Assembly: GCA_024195265.1 (NCBI GenBank)
Contig: JAJLRJ010000009.1
Coordinates: 5,871,182-5,935,181, forward strand
Length of the DNA: 64,000 nt
From: Dendrophyllia cribrosa
Lineage: Eukaryota; Cnidaria; Anthozoa; Scleractinia; Dendrophylliidae
Direction: 5' to 3'
Shown here: positions 36,501 to 43,862 of the stretch, in pieces
Layout of the letters: each line of letters starts with the position of its first letter
Position numbering within the stretch: the first letter of the stretch is position 1
The notes under the pieces: model-generated
Seen by the model: only the letters and a program-made list of their open reading frames with translations
Told to the model about the DNA's origin: nothing
Databases searched by the model: none
Translations under genes and position numbers: made by a program

Positions 36501-38056
36501 ATAAATGAAATAATACATGGCTGCTTGGATATTTGACATTTTTCTTGTCGTGTTCAACTCGATATTTCGGTATCAAGGTGTACACTTATCTCAGCGCACC
36601 CAGCTACCTGCTGTTCGCTTTGTTCGACTCTTAATTGTTGTGTTGTCTAATTTGTTTCAGGATTATTCATCTTTGCTGCACCTTGATCTTCCACTTCACA
36701 ATCATGCGTGACTTGGAAAAGATGGCCGGCTGGCTTCGGCTGTCAATCATCTATATATTTAGCGGGATCGGTGGCTATCTTTACAGTGCAATCCTTCTTC
36801 CTTACCAGGCTGAGGTAATTATGTGTTTTTTGTATTTGTGTCGACCGCGTATTTGCGCGTAGACACTATGCTATCGACGGTGTCATAGGAAGTTTGTTCA
36901 CCGGTAGTTGTTAACAAAGAACCTCCAACACCAGGGCCGGGTTGTTCAAAGCACGATTAAGCTAACCCAGGATTAGCGTCAATTTTGAATCCAGTTAAAC
37001 AACTCAACAAATGAAAATTTTCCAAAGTTTTCTGCCCTTCAGTTTCGACTTTAGCTTTTCTTGACTACTAGCTACAAATGACCTTTTGAAAACATTTTAA
37101 AACAGAGAAATGAAATCCTCGGTTAACTTTTAATCCTGTGTTAGTGTTTATCGGCTTTTGAACAACTGGGCCCAGAATGACAGCTGTAACAATGATGAAC
37201 GAACGGGAAAACGAGGGAAGACTTGGAAGAGGTGGCGCCTGTGCCGCTCCGTTAGCCCTCGCGATATTTTTCCTTAGCGTGCTGCCTATCTTCGCTCCCC
37301 ACTGTCTGAACGCCTGGAAAAGGCAACTTAAGATCAAGTGGGATTCTCTGCAACCATTCCCTGTTTTCTGGAGGATTTTCTTGCCCGCTATCATAGAAGA
37401 CGGATTAACTATTATAGAAAACACAAAGAGAGCTCGAGAAAATACTTTGGAAAGCTAGGAACGCCATTGGAACGCCATCGTGTTGTTTCTTTCGACAAGA
37501 AACTTTCCTTCACATTGTCTCTCTTCCCAGTTATGCATATGGGAACCGACCCTTGGGATGAATTGCTGGTCGTTAGTGTTTCCGCACCACTTTAGTTTAA
37601 CTTTTGGTTATATTTCCACAGGTCGGCCCTTCAGGCTCCATCTTTGGTGTGGTGGCCTGTCTGTTTGTTGAACTGTTTCAGAGTTGGCAGATCATAGCCA
37701 GGCCGTTTACAGCTCTGGCGAAGCTGTGTGGTATAGTTTTACTTCTCTTGCTTATAGGCCTTCTTCCTTACGTCGACAACTTCGCGCACATGATCGGTTT
37801 TGTGTTTGGGTTTTTACTTGCGTTCATCTTCCTTCCTTACGTGTGGTTTGGCGAGTTCGACAGGCGACGTAAACAGATCCAGATCATTGTGTGTTTTGCG
37901 CTGGTTATTGTGCTGTATGTGATAGGATTTATGGTGTTTTACATCTATCAGGGTTCCAGTTGTACCGGTTGCCAAATCTTGAACTGCATTCCATTTACTG
38001 AGGATTTCTGCACGCGGTACAACGACGGACAAAACTTGAAACCGAGATCAAGTTAG
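6511..38056 (+). CDS. RHBDF1: iRhom (inactive rhomboid, RHBDF family), complete, 15 exons, 823 aa
   Basis: Catalytically inactive rhomboid of the ER/Golgi. In animals iRhoms traffic ADAM17/TACE and regulate EGF-family ligands. Exons: 6511-6686, 6978-7139, 11136-11445, 11878-12009, 14860-15011, 15493-15669, 16477-16588, 18743-18826, 20522-20683, 22556-22629, 33350-33416, 34803-34976, 35211-35311, 36661-36814, 37622-38056. All junctions are GT/AG and in phase, totalling 2472 nt with stop TAG at 38054-38056. Layout: basic cytoplasmic N terminus (about residues 1-369, with an SRRESVAS 14-3-3-type site near S199), TM1 (about 372-400), Cys-rich lumenal iRhom domain (about 401-600), then six rhomboid TM helices. 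Blocks such as HRPYFTYW, SGCIQT-type [32 protein letters not shown] and [11 protein letters not shown] match human RHBDF1/2. Intron 10 (10.7 kb) is packed with mobile DNA. Confidence 0.95.
7577..7839 (+). CDS. RHBDF1: alternative first coding exon of iRhom
   Basis: ATG-initiated open frame of 87 full codons. It ends at a GGGTAGGG-type donor after base 7839, in phase 2, the phase needed to join exon 3 (11136) in frame. Spliced this way it replaces exons 1-2 and gives a 798-aa isoform. The C-terminal segment [16 protein letters not shown] resembles the conserved SLSQSIRR stretch that precedes the W/F-F-G block in vertebrate iRhoms, and exon 3 continues with the matching NFFGLGD. It may therefore be the more ancestral N terminus, with the 6511 start as the alternative. 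The frame reads into TAG at 7841-7843 without splicing. Confidence 0.7.
8905..8960 (-). ncRNA. hammerhead-ribozyme-like motif at the PLE 3' end
   Basis: On the minus strand: CTGAAGA, then a spacer A, a GGGC/GCCC stem with CAA loop, then GAAAC followed by GTC. This fits the CUGANGA-stem II-GAAA core of the minimal hammerheads known from Penelope-like elements. Position 7 is A (variable in the consensus). Stem III would be extremely short, so activity in cis is uncertain. Confidence 0.4.
9026..9946 (-). pseudogene. PLE polyprotein C-terminal part (RT thumb plus GIY-YIG nuclease)
   Basis: Open frame of 306 codons within the truncated Penelope-like element. The GIY-YIG nuclease would nick DNA to prime reverse transcription. 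Visible landmarks are an I-Y-C start of the GIY strand, V-Y-I-G-E-T-G-R for the YIG strand with its conserved Arg, H near the KHL helix, and a late E in KRHEMRLIF. No complete RT is attached and an upstream in-frame stop shows decay. Confidence 0.8.
10281..10755 (+). repeat. tandem array of an about 89-bp unit (about 5 copies)
   Basis: The unit contains CCATTTGTTCTAACTTTTG, then GAGTCTGT, ATGAAATCC and CATTCAAATGAAACCTCTT, and ends TTTTGCATGG. Copies repeat every 84-95 bp. Single dispersed copies of the same unit occur at about 18430-18520 (+), 33185-33232 (-, partial), 35398-35522 (-) and 53785-53935 (-, two copies). The open frames through it are by-products. Confidence 0.85.
12267..12291 (+). 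repeat. oligo-C tract (25 C)
   Basis: Uninterrupted C run in iRhom intron 4, within C-rich sequence (12190-12330). Confidence 0.9.
12860..13025 (+). repeat. AAT-type microsatellite
   Basis: Imperfect (AAT/ATA)n interrupted by unique bases, in iRhom intron 4. Confidence 0.8.
13220..13307. repeat. near-perfect 88-bp palindrome
   Basis: The arm 13220-13260 and the arm 13266-13307 are reverse complements with one or two mismatches. Both contain AAGGAACAAAACTT and CTGATAGGATTA or the complement. Probably a very small foldback element. Confidence 0.75.
13480..14175 (+). repeat. internally duplicated repeat in iRhom intron 4
   Basis: The segment around 13555-13680 is repeated at 13838-13955; both contain AGTACACCAGACAGAGCAG followed by an inverted partner around AATATTTATT. 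The following block (14020-14155) recurs in the same orientation at 21785-21905 in intron 9. A dispersed, untyped repeat family. Confidence 0.6.
14581..14665. repeat. fragment of the hAT-like element found at 16658
   Basis: About 80 bp around AACCTTAGTAACCAGGCTAA matches, inverted, 16933-17012 inside the CAGGGCC element. The sequence includes the shared GTAAACAAGCGGCCATC / GATGGCCGCTCGTTTAC stretch. Confidence 0.6.
15181..15258 (+). repeat. ATC-rich microsatellite
   Basis: Imperfect (ATC)n run in iRhom intron 5, with ATCATCATCATCACC at its end. Confidence 0.75.
16002..16144. mobile_element. foldback element, 143 bp
   Basis: Ends ACTTATTGTCTAAGT / ACTTAGTCAATAAGT; inner arms GGGTCGGATGGGAAAATATTT and its complement. 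Non-coding foldback in iRhom intron 6. Much of the following 16150-16330 is also CG-rich repeat-like sequence. Confidence 0.65.
16658..17255. mobile_element. hAT-like non-autonomous element, 598 bp
   Basis: TIRs CAGGGCCTCTGATATTATGCG / CGCGTAATATCAGAGGCCCTG. A 5' CAGGG terminus is typical of hAT elements. Subterminal regions repeat TCGCATAAT many times on both sides, a subterminal-repeat pattern. The flanks (TCATTAAC / AATTTAAC) could be a mutated 8-bp duplication. No transposase. Inserted in iRhom intron 7. Confidence 0.7.
17264..18742. other. rest of iRhom intron 7
   Basis: Holds a hairpin at 18277-18320 (arms TTATCTTTCTTGC / GCAAGAAAGATAA) and a single copy of the 89-bp dispersed repeat (18430-18520). 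Otherwise nothing was recognised. Confidence 0.5.
19686..20022. mobile_element. TAGCCTG-family element with 9-bp target duplication (copy 2)
   Basis: 337-bp element, TIRs TAGCCTGCGTGGCAGGCGT / CGCCTGCTATGCAGGCTA. Perfect 9-bp flanking direct repeat AGAACAGTG at 19677-19685 and 20023-20031. GC-rich interior without ORFs. Lies in iRhom intron 8. Confidence 0.85.
20735..21040. mobile_element. two adjacent foldbacks
   Basis: The first, about 20738-20838, has arms around GATATCGCCTAATT / AATTAGGCGATATC. The second, 20841-21040, has ends AGTTTTATAATTCAACACA and its complement. Together they form a complex foldback or nested pair in iRhom intron 9. Confidence 0.6.
21041..22555. other. rest of iRhom intron 9
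   Basis: Contains a second copy (21785-21905) of the dispersed block at 14020-14155 and several short inverted repeats near 22260-22345 built from CGACAGT/ACTGTCGG-type sequence. No gene was seen. Confidence 0.45.
22848..23043. mobile_element. near-perfect foldback, 196 bp
   Basis: The whole element is one long palindrome: ends ATAGGCCATTTCCGAGTTGCC / GGCAACTCGGAAATGGCCTAT, centre at about 22945. It would form a hairpin of about 90 bp. No coding capacity. Intron 10 of iRhom. Confidence 0.75.
23110..23250 (+). repeat. GAAACC(T/A)ATGAAACCA minisatellite
   Basis: Runs of an 8-17-bp unit based on ATGAAACC with C/T variants; the copies degrade toward 23270. Confidence 0.85.
23455..23723 (+). mobile_element. 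PLE 3' fragment (C terminus of GIY-YIG protein, UTR, hammerhead-like end)
   Basis: Frame ending at TAA about 23580 reads [19 protein letters not shown] then LNQDFGFS. This is the counterpart of the C terminus of the 9-kb PLE ([23 protein letters not shown]). About 100 bp on lies the ribozyme-like motif. Severely 5'-truncated, plus orientation. Confidence 0.6.
23684..23722 (+). ncRNA. hammerhead-ribozyme-like motif
   Basis: CTGATGA followed by A, a GGC/GCC stem enclosing AGCATT, then GAAAC and GTCTAG. The exact CUGAUGA...GAAA core is present at the end of a PLE fragment, as expected for Penelope-like elements. Stem III is minimal. Confidence 0.45.
23724..25116. mobile_element. 1.39-kb TIR element with about 60-bp inverted ends
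   Basis: Ends GAAGGGCCGAGAGCATGTCC and its complement; the similarity runs about 60 bp (through CTATATGACTTTTTAGGCCT). Flanked by ATTT at 23720-23723 and 25117-25120, a possible 4-bp target duplication. The interior has no transposase. It carries a tRNA-like Pol III segment (24087-24172) and GC-richer sequence at 24270-24700 of unknown origin. Inserted directly after the PLE end. Superfamily not assigned. Confidence 0.7.
24087..24172 (-). other. tRNA-like (SINE or pseudo-tRNA) Pol III segment
   Basis: On the minus strand an A box TGGTCTAGTGG and a B box GGTTCGAATCA lie at tRNA spacing and are followed by a T-run (24061-24087 is A/T homopolymer) that could end Pol III transcription. The acceptor stem does not pair (3' side TCGGCCT has no partner) and the T stem is mismatched, so it is not a working tRNA. 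Confidence 0.5.
25957..26569 (+). mobile_element. PLE 3' fragment, plus orientation (left member of inverted pair)
   Basis: Encodes a decayed GIY-YIG C terminus: [56 protein letters not shown], with stops and frame slips. The start (25957-26005) is a CGAACGC-type microsatellite. About 600 bp match, inverted, 31166-31795. Lies in iRhom intron 10. Confidence 0.75.
26570..28298 (+). repeat. long direct duplication, left copy (1.56 kb plus inserted MITE)
   Basis: Matches 29381-30940 in the same orientation at high identity once the 168-bp insertion is removed (1561 versus 1560 bp). Inside each copy an about 340-bp block is itself duplicated (27500-27720 versus 27845-28070, marked by CTATTTGGCAA and AACCATGTTCTGCG). 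One frame gives KFEKLP/[16 protein letters not shown] sequence, of no recognised family. It is not a host gene by appearance. Confidence 0.85.
26581..26748. mobile_element. 168-bp foldback MITE with empty-site evidence
   Basis: Ends AATAGACCAATTCCGATATA and complement; about 65-bp arms. The sister duplication copy at 29381-29400 reads GAGAATACAGCG where this copy has GAGAATA-[element]-TATTCAGCG. The insertion is therefore directly visible. It fits insertion at a TA dinucleotide, with two extra T bases left. Confidence 0.85.
28299..29384 (+). repeat. 42-44-bp minisatellite, about 25 copies
   Basis: Unit CTACTCCATGACTGGCATCA, then CAAAGTGTCCTGGGGG and GTGCACG, with variants at the G run. A unit length near a multiple of three keeps long frames open (for example 28642-29061), which explains the apparent repeat proteins. 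It lies exactly between the two direct-duplication copies. Confidence 0.92.
29381..30940 (+). repeat. long direct duplication, right copy (1.56 kb)
   Basis: Right partner of 26570-28298, lacking the MITE insertion. Both copies end at the same GCGAAAGACAATGGCATT sequence. The junction with the minisatellite is abrupt at GTCATCGTCGAG. Confidence 0.85.
30941..31155. repeat. inverted repeat (22-bp arms) at the end of the duplication
   Basis: GCCGTAGTGCCAGCCTTGCA at 30941 and its complement ending at 31155 enclose about 170 bp. It sits between the right duplication copy and the minus-strand PLE fragment and may be part of the PLE 5' region. Confidence 0.6.
31166..31795 (-). mobile_element. PLE 3' fragment, minus orientation (right member of inverted pair)
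   Basis: Reverse-strand match to 25957-26569, encoding the same decayed GIY-YIG tail (ITY-like [15 protein letters not shown], then [10 protein letters not shown]). It continues further than the left copy into a hammerhead-like end at 31225-31170: CTGAGGA, a stem with ACTAG / ATTAGT, then CGAAATATT. Confidence 0.75.
31170..31228 (-). ncRNA. hammerhead-ribozyme-like motif of PLE
   Basis: Minus strand: CTGAGGA (N7 = G), AT, ACTAG TTCT ATTAGT hairpin, then CGAAATATTG. It matches the minimal PLE hammerhead plan, with a long stem II and very short stem III. Confidence 0.45.
31796..33020. mobile_element. inverted-repeat element carrying a nested Tigger-like insertion
   Basis: The arm 31796-31884 (AAAATGTCGCGGGGACTTGT...) is the reverse complement of about 32928-33020. 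Between them sits the 31886-32898 element. To the right, 33020-33160 carries degenerate ACATGTCCC repeats. A foldback element was therefore split by a later insertion. Confidence 0.7.
31886..32898. mobile_element. Tigger/pogo-like non-autonomous element, 1013 bp
   Basis: Ends CAGTGGAACCCCGCCATACG / GTATTAACGGGGTTCCACTG with tandem subterminal CCCCGTTAATACGACCA motifs. TA precedes the left end; the right flank is AA. No transposase frame. Related ends occur at 35026, 43273, 45405 and 60604. Confidence 0.8.
33841..34336. mobile_element. 496-bp TIR mini-element encoding a transposase DNA-binding domain
   Basis: Inverted ends of about 100 bp (AAACTGGATGTTCTTTTGCG / CGCAAAAGAACATCCGGTTT), similar through CATTGACAGTTTGCTTCGAG. 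It is inserted in a minisatellite. The interior holds one minus-strand ORF with a helix-turn-helix domain (33966-34268). Confidence 0.8.
33966..34268 (-). CDS. solo transposase N-terminal helix-turn-helix protein, 100 aa
   Basis: Residues about 14-55 ([20 protein letters not shown], then [19 protein letters not shown]) form a homeodomain-like/paired-type HTH of the Tc1/mariner-IS630 kind. They are followed by a basic [14 protein letters not shown] linker and the start of a second HTH. The DDE catalytic part is absent. The frame is intact and ATG-initiated, wholly inside the TIRs. It could be a deletion remnant or a protein that still binds the TIRs. Confidence 0.6.
   Translation of the reverse strand: MLRASWKLRATSVEKRERIIALWSSGVKQEQIAGIVGSSRQTVSNIVNKFLQHETYFPGKPGWKQRTVSPPDIVEFVEYCKVTKPSTFNSEIRQLTRSLK
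35026..35103. mobile_element. short Tigger-like MITE remnant
   Basis: Ends CAGCCGAACCCCGTTAATACG and, inverted, GTGTTACGCGGGTTCA. Resembles the 31886 family termini. 78 bp, in iRhom intron 12. Confidence 0.45.
35598..35755. mobile_element. TAGCCTG-family element with 9-bp target duplication (copy 3)
   Basis: 158 bp; TIRs TAGCCTGTTTCAGGCGTT / AACGCCTGGAACAGGCTA. Perfect flanking 9-bp repeat CCATCACTC at 35589-35597 and 35756-35764. The interior has four tandem GGGAAGCCGCGA units. In iRhom intron 13. Confidence 0.88.
35984..36004 (+). repeat. oligo-G tract (21 G)
   Basis: G run in iRhom intron 13, preceded by an interrupted G5TG stretch and an A run (35959-35969). Confidence 0.85.
36815..37621. 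other. iRhom intron 14
   Basis: Contains a degraded CG-richer stretch (37180-37330) ending GAACGCCTGGAAAAGGC, probably a broken TAGCCTG-family end. Otherwise nothing was recognised; several open frames here are chance. Confidence 0.4.
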
Positions 38057-38688
38057 GTGCCAACAAAGACTTCAGTCAAGTAGAAAGAGCGAGTGTTCAT
38101 TTGGAATAAGAGTCGAGATGTGTTTTGAATCCTTTTGTTTGCTTAGTATAACAATGTCTTCACTGCTAAAAGAGAATGTTGAGGTCAGAATTGAACACAA
38201 AAGTGCGTGGAAGCTTCCCAGAACTTGAACAGTTGTGAACCGTTAATGACATTGATTTTTTAAAAAGGGTTAACGCATCTATTCCATGGCCTCTGTCCAC
38301 TTCGCTGAGAGTAAACTGATTTTCCATTTCATGGCAATTCTTCAGAAACCAGCGAATAGAAATCGCTCCAGCGCGAATCTTCATCGACTCATCCAGGCGT
38401 TGCTAGGAGACAGAAAACTCACCCAATGTCTTTCGCGTTCGAGGTTCGTGCGTAGTAACAGAACCACATGCAAGAACAGCACGTCGGTGCTTACACGTGA
38501 TGTAGACATCATGTTTTTGTAGTAGTATGATTTCACATGACGAACAGTGTGGTGCTAATAAGAACGAGAATATGCAAGTTGCCGAAATTGACACATGCCA
38601 CTAATCCATCCAATCGTGGACTTTATCTTAAAACCACATGTTTAGTTACGTTTCCTAAAACCAGTTTTTTTGGAGCTGTTTAATCATA

Positions 38689-39180
38689 CAGTAAAAATCC
38701 GCAGTTAAGAACCTAGTTTCAAAGAACCTGTTACGCTAAAATTTGCCAGTTGGACCCCCTCTATACAACGTATGTCCTGTTTCTTTCTCCCCTCACGGCG
38801 ACAAAAGTCGGCACTGTGACAAAGTAAGTAGAGGAACGTCACTATAGAAAAACTAAATCGGTTTAGCCTAAAATTTGAAACAGGTTCTTATTTTCTAAAA
38901 TCTGGGCATTACAGTACATGTGCATAAGGAGGACTTCAAAATTCATATCATCAGTGCTTAAATTTTTCTTATTATAGTCATTTTTACATAAATACTTCGT
39001 ATGGAGATTTTATATAAGGAATCAGTAGGCTGAATGCCATTAAATTCTATTAGCTACAATGTAATTTTTTCTTCAGAAAATAAGAACCTATTTAAGAACC
39101 TAAATAGCCTAAATTTGTGCTAATTACCACTTATGTAAGAACCTGTTTAGACTATCTTGGGAAAATGCAGGTTTTTACTG
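38689..39180. mobile_element. mariner/Tigger-type MITE, 492 bp, TA duplication
   Basis: Ends CAGTAAAAATCCGCAG / CAGGTTTTTACTG, flanked by TA at 38687-38688 and 39181-39182. Subterminal AAGAACCT(GTTT) motifs repeat inward from both ends. Non-coding. Confidence 0.8.
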
Positions 39181-39203
39181 TACACACAGTCAGAGGGACG
39201 AGC

Positions 39204-40183
39204 AAAGGAGGATTTTTCAGGTATCCCATGACGCCTAGCGCGTAATTATCGATCCTGATGTGTCAAATTTCCTGCGATGGCGAGTACACATGGTGAAATT
39301 TTACTGATCTTCGCGAGACGTTTTCTTCGTTTCCAACGCGATAAAAGGTGAATCAAATCGTTATTTGGTTTCTATATACATTAAAGTTTACTTAGATATC
39401 ATTTGATCCGAGCCTGTTTGTCTATGTATCGCAATATTTTTGTCTTTGTTTCGAGTGGCATGCATGGCTGATCCACTTCGTTTCTTTGTTGTGTTTTAAC
39501 CCTTGATCTGTTTTGCCGTGTTTCGTTTTTAATCCTGGGGACATTAGCATATAATTACGCCTGATAGTGCCCGGAGAGTGACTCTTTTAAATGCAGTACA
39601 AGGTCCCCTTAAGTCCCCACGTTTTGTAGGAATTTATGCCCGTTGAATTTTGGTCAAAATCAGCGCCAAAACGTTGTTGAAATTCGCTTCGATCGCGTAG
39701 ATTTTTTGTTTAGGTTTTTATAGTCGAAGGAAAAATCGTATTTAGTGCAATTGCAGCTTCCTTTGCAGCTTTCTTTGGTCAAATCATATGATCGTTTGAC
39801 ACTTTCCTTCGCTTCGAAGCTAATAAATCGCTTGATGTTCATGTTTTTACAAGTGATATGGAAGATGGCAATATTTTTTCATCTACCGGAAATCCGGAAC
39901 TCGAAGTCTAAATTGTCGATGCCTTTCAATTTGTCCGTGTTCAGAAATAGACAAAGTCGCCGCTCTCTTTACTTTTTGAGGAGGCAAACATGTACTAAAT
40001 ACCGTTGGGAACCTACAACAAGCCAGATAAGACGATGTGATATATGTTTAACTACTAAAATTTACGCAGTGGACGATGCGCTCGCTTCGAGCAACTCCAT
40101 GGCAAATGACTGGTCACGCAATTTTCAGTTGATAATATGGTTCATTCGCGTTGCATCATGGGATATCTGAAAAATCCTCCTTT
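39204..40183. mobile_element. 980-bp TIR element with perfect 9-bp target duplication
   Basis: TIRs AAAGGAGGATTTTTCAGGTA / complement (about 28 bp). Direct repeat GGGACGAGC at 39195-39203 and 40184-40192. A 9-bp duplication suggests a Mutator-like superfamily. The open frame 39745-40170 has no recognisable transposase motif. Inserted only 14 bp from the 38689 MITE's TA. Confidence 0.82.
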
Positions 40184-40192
40184 GGGACGAGC

Positions 40193-43100
40193 GAAGCTAA
40201 TGTGAAAGTTCGTTGTTTTTGTGCCTGAAAATGCACCTTTCACAGTACGTTTTCCATGTGGCACAAAGTTATGGCTGATATCACAGATTCACAAGATGTT
40301 AACGTGTTGCAAATTCTCGTATTGAACAGAGAGTTTTGGAAGTATGCTTTTCACTCTCCTTGTCAATGCCGGATACAAAGCCATTATACTGCTGCAGTAG
40401 TGTTCTACTTTTAGTTCCCCATTCCCCTATTTTCTTTTGTCACTATGTTGGAAAGAGAAATTCATAAACATGGTGAACAAATAAATGAATAAATAAACAA
40501 TGACCATGATATTAAAGTCACGGGCGATCGATTTTTCAATAGGGTTTTTGACAGTGGATCATTATCATGTTATTTGATTCATTAGCATACAATTTTTCGT
40601 CATGTAAAATCATGCTAGTGTTTCTTTATCCGGAAGAACATACCGTAAGCACAAATGTGAAGTTATTGTGTATTTTTGCCAAAAAATACAATTAGTTTAT
40701 CGATAATATCCCGAATGAATTTATGTACAATTTAGCTTTATTCAAAAGCGGATTTTTAAAAGAAAAAAAAAACACAAAGTTGTTTTCCTTGTTTGTTTTT
40801 ATCAATATTCAAACACTAGAAAATCCTTGATGAGCAATAACCGAGCCAGTTTTCCAACATCGACGTGGTTCCTCATTAACCATCCCGCTGTGAAAGTTGG
40901 TTTTGCAAAGGATCGAGCGGGGTCGTAGCTGTCCAAACGATGTCTGTGTTTGGCGAACGATACAATTGATATATCACTTGAACAATGCCCTAATCCCTAT
41001 CCCAGCGGGACAAATCTATTGAAATGGATCCTATGACCCAACTATTTGTATTTTATTTATTTACTCCATCTTGTGAATACCAAACGCTCTAAATAAAAAT
41101 TCTACACACCTTCGGTCCTTCCCCTCAACCACCATTTAAATATCAATGCATTGATGTTAATGTGAAAAGGGGGATTTGCCAGCCAATTGTACATTAGAAA
41201 GAGTAAAAGTGCGTGAATATTTTGTGAAAGTGTCAAAGCTGGAGCTCTTAAAGAAGCGGAGAAAATTGCCTATGAATATTGAAACAATAGAAATTTGTTA
41301 ATGAGCAAAATTGTGCCTCTTTTTCGAAGGTCTCTTTCAAGCTCATTAACGAATTTATATTGTTTCATGCGCTCACATTCTCTGTGAAAAAAGGATATGC
41401 CGGCCAATTCCACGTGCGTTAGTAAAAGTGTAACTGCGTGAATATTTTGTCAGTGTCATAATGAAAACTCGTTAATCAATTTTTGTTTCAATATTCATGC
41501 CTTTATCTTCCCGCGAAGAGGAACATTTGCCAGCCAATTGCACTTGTGTTAGAAATAATGTGAGTGTGTGCATATTTCTTGCAAGTGTCAAAGCTAGAGC
41601 TCTACTAAATGGAGAAAATCACCTATGAATATTAAAACAAAAATTTGTTAAAGAGATAACTGTAAGCCAATTTTCCAAATCTGGTAGAGGTTTATTTAAT
41701 TCACAACAATTACCATGGATTGCAAAGTCTGTTCAAAGCAAACAATAACTTGATCGTCTCTTAATGTCATTGATCGTAACGTTTATGGAAGTTTATGTAC
41801 TCAGCAAGCATGCGCTCTTATTTGAGTTTCACGTAGGCTATAGGAGCGCTTTCCATTTGAATGGAAAAACCGGATAGAATTTCCTGACAAAAGGAACAGG
41901 ACAAATTGTCCTCAATCAAAACGGAACGGGAAAGGTGTGTTCCTTTTGCACGGAGTTGCTCTTTCTTTCTTGACGAGACTGGGTACTAACGATTTACAAT
42001 AACAAACATGGCCTTCAATTCATCAAGGAGCATGGCACTAGTGGGATGTAGCAGATGGTACAGGATTTTCCGATCATTTCGGTAAAAACGAGAAAAGAGA
42101 ACTACCTCTGAAGGTATTCCGTTTTTTCCGAAAAATTTCCAGTGGAAAAGTCTGTTCCATTTGATTTACCACCGGAACAACCGGATTTTCCATACAAAAG
42201 AAAAGCGCTCTAGGTTTCATGCGAGCGGTCGAATGGGATGAAAGTCGCGAGGGGAAATGGGGCGAGGAAGCGAAATCGAAATCGCAGCAACGCCAAATAA
42301 GAGGGCCTGCTCGCAGGCTAAAATTTATGTTACGTTACGTTATTTTACTCCTTTATCTGAGTAAAATAAGGCAAACCGAGGTGACCCACACTACGGTCGA
42401 CTCGTTGGTTCAGAGTTCAGCCCTCGTGTCTTCCTTCACAGGTTTTATTATTCAATTCTGAATTGTCTCAAATACTATTGATTGTGTTCCCCATAATCAC
42501 TTTTTTTGACGAAAGGACTTCTGTGCACATGCAGCGTTGCGGCTTTAAGGTGCTTCTTGTCGCGGCGTTTTCATTTTAGCTCGGATTCTTCTAAAATTAA
42601 AACTGAGCATTTTATTTCAAACAAGAAATGCTCTTAGAACACCAAGAGGAAGATTTCAATTGAATTCGTGAAGGAAGAACAAACCATAATCACTTTTTTA
42701 GCGAAATTTCTAAAACACGTGGAACGAATTTGAAAAAAATGGGCCCAATTTTGCAATCCATTTCCATCCTGGCCATCTACTAAGAGACTCTTGTTTATAG
42801 TTTCGTTGTACTCGTGGACTACTGATTTTTAAACAAAACTCGGTCACTCCTCTCCTGACCCCACCCATGAAGGGTTGTATTTTGCACACCAGTTTCCATG
42901 CTCTGTGTTCATTCAGGGATTTCTGTCATTCCAAACCTGGAAGTGAAATAGGAAATATCCAGTTAAAAAGCGTTGGAAAGTTCCTATCTTAATATAAAAA
43001 ATCCCTTAAAGTTGGGTCGATGAAAATACTATCCTGCAATTAACTTGCCTGTTTCCACATCGCAGGGTCTTTTCACGACGCACTCTATGCAAATAAGCTG

Positions 43101-43272
43101 TAACTCCGTAGGCTTATGAAATGGTTTATGCACTTGTTGTAAAAAAAACCTGAAATATATTTTGAATTTACGAAATTTTAAACATAACAGTTCATATAAA
43201 GGGGCTAAAGCCAACCGTTCTATTAAAATGAAAATGTGTTAAGGGCAATTTTCAATTTGAATTACGGAAGTA
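40193..43272. other. intergenic, repeat-containing, no gene seen
   Basis: Three diverged copies of an about 120-bp unit (41165, 41390, 41515), each with GCCAGCCAATT... and GTGTCA...AGCTC blocks. At 42308-42322 there is a lone GCAGGCTA-type end of the TAGCCTG family. No convincing coding exon was found. Confidence 0.45.
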
Positions 43273-43862
43273 CAGTCGGACCTCTATTAAGCGGCCACCT
43301 ATTAAGCGGCCACTTTCCAAAGTCCCGAATTATTTGTCAGTAAAGTGCTGTATTCGATACCTCTATTCAACGGCCACCTCTATTAAGCGGCCGCGGCCAC
43401 CTTTTTGCTGTTGCAAGTTTATTATTTATTGTTTTTTTACCTCTATTAAGCGGCCAGCAAATTATCTTTTAAAGCGAAATGGTGATAATATGAAGGTGAT
43501 AACTGATAACAACAAGAACTGCAATTTAATCTCCACTATAATGACAAGTCACAAGCCGCAAAACAAAATACTGTACTTATCGACTACATGAGGGTCCTAC
43601 ATGCTCTCTGTGTTAGAACTAGAACTTTGCACGGACTTGAAATGCGCAAATACAGGGCACTTAATTTTTTGTTTCAATGATTTTTGCATTTATCTTCACA
43701 TATGTTCACTTTTCAACAAGCGTTTTGCTATATAGAGGCAATAAAATGACGTTGACTGCCATTTCTATCCAATTTATATTGTACCTCTATTAAACGGCCA
43801 ACCTCTATTAAGCGGCCAGTTTTCAAAGTCCCGAGGGTGGCCGCTTAATGGAGGTCCGACTG
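43273..43862. mobile_element. Tigger/pogo-like non-autonomous element, 590 bp
   Basis: Ends CAGTCGGACCTCTATTAAGC / GCTTAATGGAGGTCCGACTG flanked by TA (43271-43272, 43863-43864). Multiple subterminal CTCTATTAAGCGGCCA motifs. No transposase. Confidence 0.85.

Larger units (their letters stand above)
35211..38056 (+). other. RHBDF1: iRhom rhomboid-like membrane core (exons 13-15)
   Basis: Exon 13 carries [19 protein letters not shown]. Exons 13/14 join as HAGIIHL. Exon 14 holds [11 protein letters not shown] and the next span. Exon 15 starts V-G-P-S-G-S-I-F-G (residues 680-688) and contains [11 protein letters not shown]. The position matching the rhomboid nucleophile is Ser683 and the position matching the dyad His is His735, so both are retained, but Pro682 precedes the serine (GPSG), the feature that marks iRhoms. 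The protein ends with [20 protein letters not shown] before a short tail, like vertebrate iRhoms. Confidence 0.88.

Noticed and set aside
37177..37595. 93- and 85-codon frames in iRhom intron 14
   Set aside because: Lie between exons that join perfectly in phase; overlap a degraded repeat; no homology.
39745..40170. 141-codon plus-strand frame
   Set aside because: Inside a 980-bp TIR element, starts at an arbitrary codon, low-complexity coding look and no transposase motif.
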